DNA of 64,000 nt from Pseudoxanthomonas suwonensis (GCA_003240695.1 QFNC01000001.1:186001-250000); one strand, 5' to 3'. Positions 42,806 to 52,150 are shown, numbered from the stretch's first letter. Made by a program: numbers and translations. Notes: generated by a model from the letters alone, not told the origin.

Positions 42806-43546
42806 TCATTCCGGCTCGCTGGTTGCAACGGCCCTGCGTCTGCGCCGGCTGATCCACAGGTTGATGGTTTCCACGAACACCGAGAACGCCATCGCCGCGT
42901 AGACGTAGCCCTTGGGAATGTGCAGGCCGAAGCCGTCCGCGATCAGCACCAGGCCGATCATGATCAGGAAGCTCAGGGCCAGCACCTTCACCGTCGGATG
43001 CGCATCCACGAATCGGCTGAGCGGACCGGCGAAGGCGATCATGAACACGATCGAGACCAGGATCGCCACCACCATCACCCAGCGCTCATCGACCATGCCG
43101 ACCGCGGTGATGATGGAATCCAGCGAGAACACCACGTCCAGCAGCATGATCTGCACGATCACCGAGCCGAAGGTGGCAGTGGCCTTGAACGGCTTCAGCG
43201 GCTCGCCGGCATCTTCGATCTTGGCGTGGATTTCATGCGTGGCCTTTCCGATCAGGAACAGGCCGCCGCCGATCAGGATGATGTCGCGCCACGACACCGT
43301 GTGCCCGAACAGCGTGAACAGCGGGGCGGTCAGCCCGACGATCCAGGCGATGGTGAACAGCAATCCCAGCCGGGTGATGGCCGCCAGCGCGATGCCCAGC
43401 TTGCGTGCCTTGTCGCGTTGTTCCACCGGCAGGCGACCGGCCAGGATCGAGATGAAGATGATGTTGTCCACGCCCAGCACCAGTTCCAGTGCAGTGAGGG
43501 TGAGCAGGGCCATCCAGATCTGCGGGTCGGACAGGGCTTCGATCAT
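42806..43546 (-). CDS. TerC-family integral membrane protein
   Basis: A 246-residue protein with seven hydrophobic segments and the family signatures ELVLGVDNIIFISI (helix 1) and DVVFSLDSIITA (helix 4), whose paired acidic residues probably bind metal. TerC proteins are linked to tellurite resistance and metal (Mn2+) export, and are thought to metallate secreted proteins. The ATG at MIEALSD is chosen; another Met is six codons upstream. Its C-terminus is Arg-rich (SRRRRRAV). It is convergent with rluC. Confidence 0.88.
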   Translation of the reverse strand: MIEALSDPQIWMALLTLTALELVLGVDNIIFISILAGRLPVEQRDKARKLGIALAAITRLGLLFTIAWIVGLTAPLFTLFGHTVSWRDIILIGGGLFLIGKATHEIHAKIEDAGEPLKPFKATATFGSVIVQIMLLDVVFSLDSIITAVGMVDERWVMVVAILVSIVFMIAFAGPLSRFVDAHPTVKVLALSFLIMIGLVLIADGFGLHIPKGYVYAAMAFSVFVETINLWISRRRRRAVATSEPE

Positions 43547-43662
43547 TACGGTCGCCTGGGGCATCGGAATGCGGCAGTCTACAGGCGCGAGGAGGGGCGC
43601 ACGTGAACATGGCATCGACAATCGGCGCAGCGTCTGCGACGCACATCGGGCACACTGCGCAC

Positions 43663-44568
43663 ATGTCCGAATCCGTTGCCAAGCCACTGGTGGTCGCGAT
43701 CACCTCGCGCGCCCTGTTCGACATGGAAGACAGCCATGTCCTGTTCGAACGCGAGGGACTGGAGGCCTTCAGCGCCTACCAACGCCGGCACGAGGACGAA
43801 CCGCTGGCCCCGGGGATCGCCTTCGCGCTGGTCCGCAAGCTGCTGGCCTTGAATGCGGGCATGCCACCGGGACAGCCGCGCGCGGAGGTCATCCTGCTGT
43901 CGCGCAATTCGGCCGACACCGGCCTGCGCATCTTCAATTCGATCCAGCACCACCATCTGCAGATCGAACGGGCCACGTTCACCTCCGGCGAGGAGGTGTG
44001 GCCGTACATCCGCCCGTTCGGTGCGCAGCTGTTCCTGTCGGCCAATCCGCGTTCGGTGCGGCAGGCGCTGGAAGCCGGCGTGGCCGCGGCCACCATCCTG
44101 CCGGCGCGCGGTGTGCAACCGCGTCACGACCAGCTGCGCATCGCCTTCGATGGCGATGCGGTGATCTTCGGCGACGAAAGCGAACGCATCTCGCGCGAGC
44201 AGGGCGTGGAAGCGTTCGGCCGGCACGAGCGCGAACGTGCCCGCGAAGCCTTGAGCGGCGGCCCGTTCCGCGGCTTTCTGGCCGCGCTGCACGACCTGCA
44301 GATGGCATTTCCGGCCGGCGATGCGGCACCGATCCGCACCGCGCTGGTCACCGCGCGCTCGGCCCCTGCGCACGAGCGGGTGATCCGCACCCTGCGCGAA
44401 TGGGGCGTACGCCTGGACGAAGCGTTGTTTCTCGGTGGCCGTGCGAAAGGTCCGTTCCTGGAGGCGTTCGGCGCGGACATCTTCTTCGACGATTCGCAGC
44501 ACAACATCGACTCGGCACGGCAGCACGTGGCGGCCGGGCATGTGCCGCACGGGGTGGCGAACGATTAG
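43663..44568 (+). CDS. Cytosolic 5'-nucleotidase (cN-I type)
   Basis: A 301-residue protein of the PF06189 family (mammalian NT5C1 and bacterial relatives), which dephosphorylates nucleoside monophosphates. Visible blocks are AITSRALFDMEDSHVLFE, VILLSRNSADTGLRIFNSI, LRIAFDGDAVIFGDESE (HAD-like DxD motif) and the C-terminal FFDDSQHNID. No signal peptide. The ATG is internal to a longer frame from 43603; it is preceded by a poor ribosome-binding site, so the start is uncertain. It is convergent with the DUF2939 gene. Confidence 0.8.
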   Translation: MSESVAKPLVVAITSRALFDMEDSHVLFEREGLEAFSAYQRRHEDEPLAPGIAFALVRKLLALNAGMPPGQPRAEVILLSRNSADTGLRIFNSIQHHHLQIERATFTSGEEVWPYIRPFGAQLFLSANPRSVRQALEAGVAAATILPARGVQPRHDQLRIAFDGDAVIFGDESERISREQGVEAFGRHERERAREALSGGPFRGFLAALHDLQMAFPAGDAAPIRTALVTARSAPAHERVIRTLREWGVRLDEALFLGGRAKGPFLEAFGADIFFDDSQHNIDSARQHVAAGHVPHGVAND

Positions 44569-44578
44569 GGCGGCGTGC

Positions 44579-45136
44579 TCATTCCGGCGGCAGCTCGATG
44601 TTCACCAGTTTCCAGCGCAGCCCGCGCAGTGCGAACACGAACACCACCGGCTGACCGCTGCGGTTGCGGGCGACGGCGGTGAAGCGGCTGGGCGATTCGT
44701 AGCCTGCCTTGGCCGAAGCCAGCGGCGACGGCGGACGCTGGCCGTCGGCATCCGGCAATCGGCCGGCCGAATCCATCGGATCGGCAATGCGCTGCAGCAG
44801 CGCATTGCCTTCGAACAGGATGACCAGGCCGGATGGCGTGACCATCGCATCGACCAGCTTGCCGCTGGCCTGATTGGCCAGGGTCATCGCGGCCTGCGCC
44901 ATCAGGCCGTCGCTGGCACGTTCGCCATAGGCACGGGCAAGCCGATCCTCGACCTGCGCCTTCAAGCCGCTGCGCAGGGCGTGAAAATCGACGTACTTCG
45001 CGATCTGCGCATACTGCTGCCGCGACACGGCGCGATCCAGTGCGCGCAGCGTGAGCCACGGGCCGGCAAACACGTAGCCCAGCAGCACGAGCAGCGCTGC
45101 AACCACGGCAAGCAGGATCACTCGGGATGTGCGCAT
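44579..45136 (-). CDS. DUF2939-type membrane-anchored protein
   Basis: A 185-residue protein with one N-terminal transmembrane helix (about residues 5-25, VILLAVVAALLVLLGYVFA) followed by a periplasmic domain of DUF2939 type: LRALDRAVSRQQYAQIAKYVDF, ALQRIAD, and a beta-rich end (FVFALRGLRWKLVNIELP). Function unknown. The ATG is 2 nt upstream of the following DUF2461 gene's stop boundary, so the two are consecutive on the minus strand. Confidence 0.78.
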   Translation of the reverse strand: MRTSRVILLAVVAALLVLLGYVFAGPWLTLRALDRAVSRQQYAQIAKYVDFHALRSGLKAQVEDRLARAYGERASDGLMAQAAMTLANQASGKLVDAMVTPSGLVILFEGNALLQRIADPMDSAGRLPDADGQRPPSPLASAKAGYESPSRFTAVARNRSGQPVVFVFALRGLRWKLVNIELPPE

Positions 45137-45138
45137 CG

Positions 45139-45828
45139 TCAGAATTCCAGGTCCAGGGCGGCGCACAGATAGTCCACGAACGGGGCCATGCGTTTCAACT
45201 CGCGCACCAGCGTTGCCTGCAGGCGATTGGATGTGAAGTCGTCATCGGCCAAGGTTCGGTACAGCACGACATTTCGCTGCTTCAGGTCGTCCAGCCGGGC
45301 GAAATCGGCCGGAAACCCGCGCGGCGGCCGTTTCAGCTGCTCGTGGTCGCCGAATCGGCAGTGCTTTTGCACCGCAGGCGAATGTGCGGCCAGCTCCCAC
45401 GCTGCAGGATTGTCGATGATGAATTGGCGGATGCGCCGCAGCGATTCCGGTGGCGGATGCCACACGCCGGCGGCGACGAAACAGCCGTCCGGCTGCAGAT
45501 GGATGTAGAACCCCGGCGCGGACGGCACCTCGCGGCGTCGTTCGTGGAACAGATGGGCACCTTGCCAGGGTTTGTACGGGGTCTTGTCGGCGGAAAAGCG
45601 GGTGTCCCGCTGGATCCGGTACAGCGAGCCACCGAGCGCACGCGGATCACTGCGCAGGTGCGGACTGATGGCCTGCAATGCCGGTTGCAGATCGATCAGC
45701 AGTTGCTGGAACGGCTCGCGCACATGCCGTTCGTAGGTGTGCTTGTGCGCATGGAACCACTCGCGATTGTTGTTGCGTTGCAGGCGTCGCAGAAAGGCGA
45801 AAGCGGCCGGCGTGAAGTGGGCAGTCAT
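45139..45828 (-). CDS. DUF2461 (TIGR02453) family protein
   Basis: A 229-residue soluble protein of the DUF2461 family: FLRRLQRNNNREWFHAHK, RDTRFSADKTPYKPWQGAHL and GFYIHLQPDGCFVAAGVW match its conserved blocks. No function has been established. The ATG overlaps the stop of sbcB as ATGA, so the two are translationally coupled. Confidence 0.88.
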   Translation of the reverse strand: MTAHFTPAAFAFLRRLQRNNNREWFHAHKHTYERHVREPFQQLLIDLQPALQAISPHLRSDPRALGGSLYRIQRDTRFSADKTPYKPWQGAHLFHERRREVPSAPGFYIHLQPDGCFVAAGVWHPPPESLRRIRQFIIDNPAAWELAAHSPAVQKHCRFGDHEQLKRPPRGFPADFARLDDLKQRNVVLYRTLADDDFTSNRLQATLVRELKRMAPFVDYLCAALDLEF

Positions 45829-47276
45829 GACAGGCTCGCCGTGCCGATGTCGGCGTTGATGCGGCATCCCCAGTCCTCGAGCTGGTCCAGCAGCAGATGC
45901 CGCTGCGCATCCACCGTGCCACGCAGCTGCGCGATGCGCGCGAAGTACTCCGGCAGCGTGCATTCCGACAGCCCGCTGTCTTCCAGCAGCCGCTGGCGGC
46001 GGTAGTCGTTCCAGCGCGCATGCTCATCGACCGACAGCGTGTCCGGCCAGTTGCGTGCGCGGTAGCGGAACAGCAGTTCCGCCAGCCGCGCATCCTGGAA
46101 GACGAATGCCTTCGTGCCCAGTGCTGCCGGTGGCGTTGCCCGCACCGCCTGCATCGCGCGGCGGTCCGCATCGGCCAGGAAGCCTGCGTACAAGGCCGCA
46201 TCGACGTCGCCGGGCGGACGGGGCGTGGCAGCGGCGAACACCCGACGGATCTTCTCCGCCACGACCGGGCCCTGCGCACGCAGCCGTGCGGCGCGTTCGT
46301 CGACCAGCACCGGATCGATCTGCAGGCGCGTGAAATCGGCATCGCGCAGGTGCGACCACGCCACCAGCATCGGGCAACGGTTCAGATGCACGGCTTTCAG
46401 CGGAATGCGCCCTTCACCTTCGGGCAGGTCGTGGCTCGGCACGAACAGCCGGTCGGCGATGGCGTCTGGATCCAAGTCCAGCAACGACTGCGGATCGGCG
46501 TGCAGGTCGAACACGATCACCCGAGAATCGATCTGCGGATGGCGTGCCAGCGGTACAACGGCCGCTGCATTCATCCGGCTGGCCGGAAACCGCTGCGACA
46601 CGTGCAGCACCGGCTGCATGGCGACGGCGTCCATTAGGGTGGCGGCATGGCGCTTGTCGCGCAGCCGCAGGGCGTAGTCCCAGAAGCGCGGCTGCGCCTT
46701 CCGCAGCAATCGCGCCAGTCCGATCAGGGCGCGCACGTCCGACAGCGCTTCGTGCGCGTCGCCCTCGCGCACGCCGTTGGCTTCGGCCAGATGTTCCAGC
46801 CGGAACGAGGCGTGGTTGTCGTCGCGCCGCGGCCAGTGCAAGCCATCGGGGCGCAAGGCGTAGGCCGCGCGCAGCACGTCCAGCAGATCCCAGCGCGAAT
46901 TGCCGCCACGCCACTCGCGCTCGTAGGGATCGAAGAAGTTGCGGTACAGGCCGCAGCGGATGAATTCGTCGTCGAAGCGCAGCGAGTTGTAGCCCAGCGC
47001 GCAGGTGCCGGGTTGCGACATCGCGTCGGCGATCACCCGGAAGGCATCGGCTTCGCACAGGCCGTCGCGCAGGGCCGCCTGCGGCGTGATGCCGGTGATC
47101 AGCACGGCTTCGGGGGAAGGCAGCAGGTCGTCGGCCGGCTTCACGAACAGCGAGATCGGCTCGTCGATGACATTCAGATCGGCATCGGTGCGGATCGCCG
47201 CGAACTGCGCGATGCGGCTGCGGCCCGGATCGGTGCCCCAGGTTTCCAGGTCGTAGAACAGGAAACTGTCGCTCAT
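45825..47276 (-). CDS. sbcB: Exodeoxyribonuclease I
   Basis: A 483-residue 3'-to-5' single-stranded DNA exonuclease of the DEDDh superfamily, important in recombination and repair. Exo I motif LFYDLETWGTDPG (Asp9, Glu11), Exo II TCALGYNSLRFDDEF, and Exo III HEALSDVRALIGLARL near residues 180-190 are present, followed by the SH3-like and C-terminal helical regions typical of SbcB. The ATG overlaps the stop of the kynurenine monooxygenase gene, so sbcB and the DUF2461 and DUF2939 genes may be carried in the same transcription unit. Confidence 0.93.
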   Translation of the reverse strand: MSDSFLFYDLETWGTDPGRSRIAQFAAIRTDADLNVIDEPISLFVKPADDLLPSPEAVLITGITPQAALRDGLCEADAFRVIADAMSQPGTCALGYNSLRFDDEFIRCGLYRNFFDPYEREWRGGNSRWDLLDVLRAAYALRPDGLHWPRRDDNHASFRLEHLAEANGVREGDAHEALSDVRALIGLARLLRKAQPRFWDYALRLRDKRHAATLMDAVAMQPVLHVSQRFPASRMNAAAVVPLARHPQIDSRVIVFDLHADPQSLLDLDPDAIADRLFVPSHDLPEGEGRIPLKAVHLNRCPMLVAWSHLRDADFTRLQIDPVLVDERAARLRAQGPVVAEKIRRVFAAATPRPPGDVDAALYAGFLADADRRAMQAVRATPPAALGTKAFVFQDARLAELLFRYRARNWPDTLSVDEHARWNDYRRQRLLEDSGLSECTLPEYFARIAQLRGTVDAQRHLLLDQLEDWGCRINADIGTASLS

Positions 47277-48628
47277 GCGTCGGCGAGCGGCGACAGGCGC
47301 GTCTGCACCAGGGTGTCGGCCAGTGTCAGGTCGATCTGGTCGATGCGGTCCTTGCCGTGGGTGAGTTCGACGAGGATGCCGTGCTGCACCTGGCCGCGCC
47401 GCAGCGCCTCGGCATACGGCACGCGCAGGAAGGTCACCAGTGCGTAATGCGGCACGAAGCGCTGCGGATGCCGCTGCTGCAGCAGCAATTCCATTTCGCG
47501 CTGCAGCAGGTATTCGGCGTTGTCCACGCCGTCGCGCATTTCCAGGTAATTGTCCAGCGCCATCTGCTGGATGGCATCGGCATTCGGCTTGCGTTCGGCC
47601 TGGAAGGCGGCGAACGCGTCATCGAAATGCGCATTGGCGTGCAGCAGGTCGGTCAGTGCCACGCAATCCTCGAAGGCGCAGTTCATCCCCTGGCCGTGGA
47701 AGGGGACCATGGCGTGCGCGGCGTCGCCGATCAGCAGTGCCTTCCCGCCAAGATGCCAGCGTTCGAGGTGCAGCGTGCCGAGCTGGCCGACCGGATTGCG
47801 GTCGTAGTCGTGCACCAGATCGGGAATCAACGGCACGGCATCGGCGAATTGCTGGCCGAAGAACGCGAGCGCGGAGATACCGTCCGGTATCGTGGCGAAA
47901 CTGGGATGCTCGCCGGCATGCGGCAGGAACAGGGTCACGGTGAAGGTGCGCTCGTCGTTGGGCAGGGCGATGCACATGTAGTGCCCGCGCGGCCAGATGT
48001 GCAGGGCGTTGCCATCGATGCGAAACCCGCCGCGCTCGCCCGGCGGGATTTCCAGTTCCTTGTAGCCGTGCTCCAGCCAGTCGGTCTGCTCACCCAGGTC
48101 GGCGTGCAAGGCCATCTGCTGGCGCAGGGTGGAACCGGCACCGTCGGCACCGATCAGCGCGGTGAACTGATGCTGCAGCGCTTGTTCGTTGCCGATGCAG
48201 TGGGCAATGCCGGCCTGGAAATCGACATGGTCCAGGCGGCAGTCGAAGTGCAGCTGCGCGCCGGCGGCTTGCGCCGCTTCGATCAGCACGGTATTCAGTT
48301 CGCCACGGTTGATCGACCAGATCACCTCCGAATCGTCGCGGCCGTAGCGCTGCAGATGCGGCAGGCCGTGCAGCGGATGCACCATCCGTCCGCGCATCAT
48401 CACCGCCTGCTGCAGCACCAGATCGCGCAGGCCGGCCACCTGCAGCGCATGCAGTCCGCGTTCGGCCAGGGCCAGGTTGATCGAGCGACCACCGGCGTAA
48501 CCGTCGATGCGCGGATCGCCGCGGCGCTCGAATACCTGCACGGACCAGCCACGCTGCGCCAGCAGCGTGGCCAGCAATGCACCGGCCAGCCCCGCGCCGA
48601 CGATGCTGATGCGGCGCTCAGCGGCCAT
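47273..48628 (-). CDS. kmo: Kynurenine 3-monooxygenase
   Basis: A 451-residue FAD-dependent hydroxylase converting kynurenine to 3-hydroxykynurenine. The dinucleotide fold begins at IVGAGLAGALLA (G-x-G-x2-G), the NAD(P)H contact is in LIGADGAGSTLR, and the second FAD motif is LLIGDAAHAMVPFHGQGMN. Characteristic KMO blocks are RSINLALAERG and DNYLEMRD. The ATG at MAAERR is chosen; the alternative upstream frame overlaps the kynureninase gene more. It is the fourth gene of the kynurenine operon after kynU and overlaps it by 11 nt. Confidence 0.95.
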   Translation of the reverse strand: MAAERRISIVGAGLAGALLATLLAQRGWSVQVFERRGDPRIDGYAGGRSINLALAERGLHALQVAGLRDLVLQQAVMMRGRMVHPLHGLPHLQRYGRDDSEVIWSINRGELNTVLIEAAQAAGAQLHFDCRLDHVDFQAGIAHCIGNEQALQHQFTALIGADGAGSTLRQQMALHADLGEQTDWLEHGYKELEIPPGERGGFRIDGNALHIWPRGHYMCIALPNDERTFTVTLFLPHAGEHPSFATIPDGISALAFFGQQFADAVPLIPDLVHDYDRNPVGQLGTLHLERWHLGGKALLIGDAAHAMVPFHGQGMNCAFEDCVALTDLLHANAHFDDAFAAFQAERKPNADAIQQMALDNYLEMRDGVDNAEYLLQREMELLLQQRHPQRFVPHYALVTFLRVPYAEALRRGQVQHGILVELTHGKDRIDQIDLTLADTLVQTRLSPLADA

Positions 48629-49898
48629 CGGTCCAGTCCTTCGCCGTCTGTGCAAACCGCAGCACGTCGGCGAACGTGTTGTACAGCGGTGCGGGCGAGA
48701 TGCGGATCACGTCCGGTTCGCGCCAGTCGCCGATCACGCCGCGGGCATTCAGGTGTTCGAACAGGCTGCGTCCGGCATCGCGGCCACCGATCACCTGCAG
48801 CGACAGCTGGGCGCCACGCTGCTGCGGATCGCGCGGAGTGAGAATGCGGATGTGCGAGGCCAGTTGCTGGTCGATCAGCCGTTCCAGATAACCGGTCAGC
48901 TGCAGCGATTTTTCGCGCAACCGCGCCATTCCGCCGGCCTGTTCGAACAGCTGCAGCGAGCCGCGCAATGGCGCCAGTGCCAGGATCGGCGGATTCGACA
49001 GTTGCCAGCCGTCCGCGCCGGGCGTGGGCTGGAACTGCGGTTGCATGCGGAAGCGCACGGTCTTGTCGTTGCCCCACCAGCCGGCGAAGCGCGGCCGCGT
49101 GGTGCCGGCATGGCGTTCGTGCACGAAACAGCCGGCCACGGCCCCTGGTCCGGCATTCATGTACTTGTAGTGGCACCACACCGCGAAATCCGCGCCGCTG
49201 TCGTGCAGCTGCAGCGGCAGGTTGCCGATGGCATGCGCCAGATCGAAGCCGACGATAGCACCGGCCCGATGGCCCAATCGTGTTACTTCTTTCAGGTCCC
49301 AGGCCTGACCGGTGCGGTATTGCACGCCCGGCCAGAGGATCACCGACAGCCGCTTTCGATTTTCCTCGATCGCCCTTTCCAGCGCCGCCATCGACACGGT
49401 GCAGTCGCCGCTGTCCGGTTGCACTTCGATCAGCGTGTGCTGCGGCGGCAGGCCCCGGTATTTCAGCTGCGATTCCACCGCATACCGATCCGACGGGAAA
49501 CTGCCTGCTTCCACCAGGATCGCGGTGCGCTCGATGGTGGGTTGGTAGAAACTGACCAGCATCAGATGCAGGTTGGCGGTGAGCGAATTCATTGCCACCA
49601 CTTCCGACGGCTGTGCGCCGACGATGGCTGCCAGCGGGTCGCGCACCAGTTCGTGGTACGGCATCCATTGCGCCTGGCCGGTGAAGTGGCCTTCCACGGC
49701 TTCGCTGGCCCACTTGTCCAGCACTTCCTCCACGTGCGCGCGGGCGGTTTTCGGTTGCAAGCCCAGCGAATTGCCGCAGAAATAGGCCTGGTCGCCGCCG
49801 CCATGCCGCGGGATGTGGAACTGCGCGCGCAGCGATCGCAACGGATCGGCTGCGTCCAGCATGTGCGCGTGCTCGGGGGTGAATGGGGAATCGGTCAT
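48618..49898 (-). CDS. kynU: Kynureninase
   Basis: A 426-residue PLP enzyme that cleaves 3-hydroxykynurenine (or kynurenine) to 3-hydroxyanthranilate and alanine. Visible are FCGNSLGLQPK near the N-terminus, GHFTGQAQWMPYHE, VGFDLAHAIGNLPL, and the Schiff-base Lys in HYKYMNAGPGAVAGCFVHE. The ATG overlaps the ACMS decarboxylase gene stop (ATGA). With its neighbours it forms the 3-hydroxyanthranilate branch. Confidence 0.95.
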   Translation of the reverse strand: MTDSPFTPEHAHMLDAADPLRSLRAQFHIPRHGGGDQAYFCGNSLGLQPKTARAHVEEVLDKWASEAVEGHFTGQAQWMPYHELVRDPLAAIVGAQPSEVVAMNSLTANLHLMLVSFYQPTIERTAILVEAGSFPSDRYAVESQLKYRGLPPQHTLIEVQPDSGDCTVSMAALERAIEENRKRLSVILWPGVQYRTGQAWDLKEVTRLGHRAGAIVGFDLAHAIGNLPLQLHDSGADFAVWCHYKYMNAGPGAVAGCFVHERHAGTTRPRFAGWWGNDKTVRFRMQPQFQPTPGADGWQLSNPPILALAPLRGSLQLFEQAGGMARLREKSLQLTGYLERLIDQQLASHIRILTPRDPQQRGAQLSLQVIGGRDAGRSLFEHLNARGVIGDWREPDVIRISPAPLYNTFADVLRFAQTAKDWTDGR

Positions 49899-50905
49899 GC
49901 AAACCTCGATGCGGACAGTCCAAGCCATTCCAGCGCGGTGCCGTGATACAGGCGGGCCCGTTGCATGTCGTCCAGCTGCAGGCGTTCGATGCCTTCGCCG
50001 GGGCGTCGTTCGCCCAGCGGGAACGGATAATCGGTGCCCAGCATCACCCGCTCGCTGCCGCAGGTGTCCAGCAGGTAGCGCAGGGCGGCATCGTCGGCCA
50101 CCCACGAATCGAAATACAGCCGCTGCAGATAATCGCGCGGATTGCGGAAATTGTCGGTAGCCACCAGGTCGGGGCGCATGTTGAAGCCGTGTTCGATGCG
50201 GCCGATGGTGTAGGGAAACGCGCCGCCGCCGTGCGCCAGCGCCACGCGCAGCGCAGGCAGACGTTCCAGCACGCCGCCGAAGATCAGGCAGCAGGCCGCG
50301 CGTGCCTGCTCGGCCGGCATGCCCACCAGCCACGGCAGCCAGTATTTCGGCATGCTGTCGCTGCCCATCATGTCCCAGGGGTGCACCAGGATGGCCGCGC
50401 CCAGTTCGGCAGCGGCTTCGAAGAACGGAAACAGTTCCGGCGCATCCAGATTCCAGTCGCCCACGTGCGAGCCGATCTGCACGCCCTGCAGGCCGAGTTC
50501 GTCGATGCAGCGTTCCAGCTCGCGGATCGCCAGTTGCGGCGACTGCAGCGGCACCGTGCCGATGCCTGCATAGTGACGCGGATGCGTGCGCACCGTGTCC
50601 GCCATGTGGTCGTTCAAGGCGCTGTGCAATTCCAGTGCATGGTGGGGTTTGGCCCAGTAGCTGAACATCACCGGCACCGTGCTCAGCACCTGCACCTGCA
50701 CGCCGAAACCGGCGTATTCGGCGGTGCGCAGGTCGGCATCCCAGGTGTTCGGGCGTATTTCGCGGAAGAACTTGCCGTCCTTGTAGATGCGGTGGCGGTC
50801 GTCGCTGCCGTGGTGGATCACAGGGAAGCGCGCATCGCCGTATTTGCCCGCTAGGTCGGGCCAGTCGCGGGGCAGGTAATGCGCGTGGGTATCGATCTTC
50901 AGCAT
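49895..50905 (-). CDS. 2-amino-3-carboxymuconate-6-semialdehyde decarboxylase
   Basis: A 336-residue amidohydrolase-superfamily, Zn-dependent decarboxylase (ACMSD/NbaD). The metal motif HxH is in IDTHAHYLP, and further ligands are in ILVHPWDMMG and the MLGTDYPFPLGE Asp. The block YWAKPHHALELHSALNDH is characteristic. It decarboxylates the ring-cleavage product of 3-hydroxyanthranilate, steering it to 2-aminomuconate semialdehyde and away from quinolinate. CO2 is released; a carbonic anhydrase gene is three genes upstream in the same operon. Confidence 0.93.
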   Translation of the reverse strand: MLKIDTHAHYLPRDWPDLAGKYGDARFPVIHHGSDDRHRIYKDGKFFREIRPNTWDADLRTAEYAGFGVQVQVLSTVPVMFSYWAKPHHALELHSALNDHMADTVRTHPRHYAGIGTVPLQSPQLAIRELERCIDELGLQGVQIGSHVGDWNLDAPELFPFFEAAAELGAAILVHPWDMMGSDSMPKYWLPWLVGMPAEQARAACCLIFGGVLERLPALRVALAHGGGAFPYTIGRIEHGFNMRPDLVATDNFRNPRDYLQRLYFDSWVADDAALRYLLDTCGSERVMLGTDYPFPLGERRPGEGIERLQLDDMQRARLYHGTALEWLGLSASRFA

Positions 50906-50917
50906 GCCGGGCGGCCG

Positions 50918-51160
50918 TCAGCCGGGTTGCTTCCAGGTGATGTCGATGCCCTCGCCATCGCCCACGGCTGCACGCAGCAGGCCGATCAGGGCGCCGCTGC
51001 CGCCATTGGCTTCAAGCAGGTCGATGGTGGCCGCATCGATGTAGTAATCGACATCGTGCAGAGATTCCTCTTCCAGCTGCAATGCCAGGAAGTCGTAGTC
51101 GTCCTCGCCGATCACGCCCAGCGGTTGGCCGGTGGCCTTGTCGTACAGCGCCTTGCTCAT
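50918..51160 (-). CDS. Small acidic protein in the kynurenine operon, unknown function
   Basis: An 80-residue, strongly acidic protein (LALQLEEESLHDVDYYIDAA, EANGGSGALIGLLRAAVGDG). It begins with SKALYDKATGQPLGVIGEDD, which has a beta-hairpin-like pattern. No known domain or motif. Its start follows the dioxygenase stop by 14 nt and it is followed 12 nt later by the decarboxylase gene, so it is an integral operon member. It may be a stabilising or regulatory protein for one of its neighbours. Confidence 0.7.
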   Translation of the reverse strand: MSKALYDKATGQPLGVIGEDDYDFLALQLEEESLHDVDYYIDAATIDLLEANGGSGALIGLLRAAVGDGEGIDITWKQPG

Positions 51161-51174
51161 GGTGTGCTCCGTGG

Positions 51175-51723
51175 TCAGGTGATGTCGCCCAGCGTGTCGG
51201 CCTGCAGCTCGTAGCGCGACGGGCGTGGATTGAGATGCCCGCACTGCCTGCACGTGCGCAGGGCGTCGTTGCGGTAGAAGGTCTCGAAGATGCGGAAGAA
51301 GTCCTGCTCGATGTCGACCAGGTGGAAGTATTCCTCGTACAGCAGGTGGTTGCAGCGTTCGCAGAACCACAGCAGGCCGTCGTCCTCGTGCGGCAGCCGC
51401 TTGCGCTCGATCACCAGACCCACCGAATCAGGCATCCGCTGCGGCGAATGCGGCACTTCCGGCGGCAGATAGAACAGCTCGCCGGCCTGGATGGGGATGT
51501 CGCGCGGCTGGCCGTTCTCCTGGATGCGCAGCACCATCCCGCCTTCCAGCTGGTAGAACCATTCCGGGCCCTTTTCCCAGTGGTAATCGGTACGACTGTT
51601 CGGTCCGCCGACGATCATCACGATGAAATCGCCGTCGACGATGCACTTGTTGCCCACCGGCGGTTTCAGCAGGTGGCGGTGCTCATCGATCCACTGCTGC
51701 AGGTTGATCGGTCCGGGCAGCAT
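51175..51723 (-). CDS. 3-hydroxyanthranilate 3,4-dioxygenase
   Basis: A 182-residue cupin ring-cleavage dioxygenase (HaaO/NbaC). The cupin motif with iron ligands lies in YHWEKGPEWFYQLEGGM (His, Glu) and EVPHSPQR (His). The C-terminus carries a second metal site of rubredoxin type, Cys-x2-Cys in FCERCNHLLYE and Cys-x2-Cys in CRQCGHLNP, as in bacterial HAO. It makes 2-amino-3-carboxymuconate semialdehyde, the substrate of the downstream decarboxylase. The ATG is 1 nt after the RidA gene's stop. Confidence 0.95.
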   Translation of the reverse strand: MLPGPINLQQWIDEHRHLLKPPVGNKCIVDGDFIVMIVGGPNSRTDYHWEKGPEWFYQLEGGMVLRIQENGQPRDIPIQAGELFYLPPEVPHSPQRMPDSVGLVIERKRLPHEDDGLLWFCERCNHLLYEEYFHLVDIEQDFFRIFETFYRNDALRTCRQCGHLNPRPSRYELQADTLGDIT

Positions 51724-51724
51724 G

Positions 51725-52150
51725 TCAGTCCTCCAGTACCGCGACGCATTTCAGTTCGATGGCGATCGGCGTGGGCAGCGCGGTGATGCCCAGCGTGGTG
51801 CGGCAGGGCGCGGATGCGGGGTCGGGGAAGTGCTCGGCCCATACGGCATTCCAGGCTGCGAAGTCGCGGGCCATGTCGGTGAGGTAGACGGTCACGTCCG
51901 CCAAGTGTTCCCAGCGTGCACCGCTGGCCTCCAGCACCGTGCGCACGTTCGCGAGCACCGCATGACCCTGCGCGGTGATGTCGTATCCGATCAGGCGGCC
52001 GTCGGTGTCGTGCACGTTGCCGGGAATGCGGTTGTCCGCGGGACTGCGCGGCCCGATGCCGGACAGGTACAAGGTGTTGCCGATGCGGCGGGCGTGCGGG
52101 TAGTGGCCGACAGGTTTCGGTGCCGCGGCTGCGTGGATGGCGATGGTCAT
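51725..52150 (-). CDS. RidA-family deaminase (2-aminomuconate deaminase-like)
   Basis: A 141-residue YjgF/YER057c/RidA protein. The family blocks GNTLYLSGIGPRSPADN-like, DITAQGHAVLANVRTVLEASGA and PCRTTLGITALPTPIAIELK are visible, including the Arg of the active-site pocket. In its operon position it is most likely the 2-aminomuconate deaminase (NbaF/AmnD type) that frees ammonia from 2-aminomuconate. Its start overlaps the carbonic anhydrase stop (TGATG). Confidence 0.85.
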   Translation of the reverse strand: MTIAIHAAAAPKPVGHYPHARRIGNTLYLSGIGPRSPADNRIPGNVHDTDGRLIGYDITAQGHAVLANVRTVLEASGARWEHLADVTVYLTDMARDFAAWNAVWAEHFPDPASAPCRTTLGITALPTPIAIELKCVAVLED

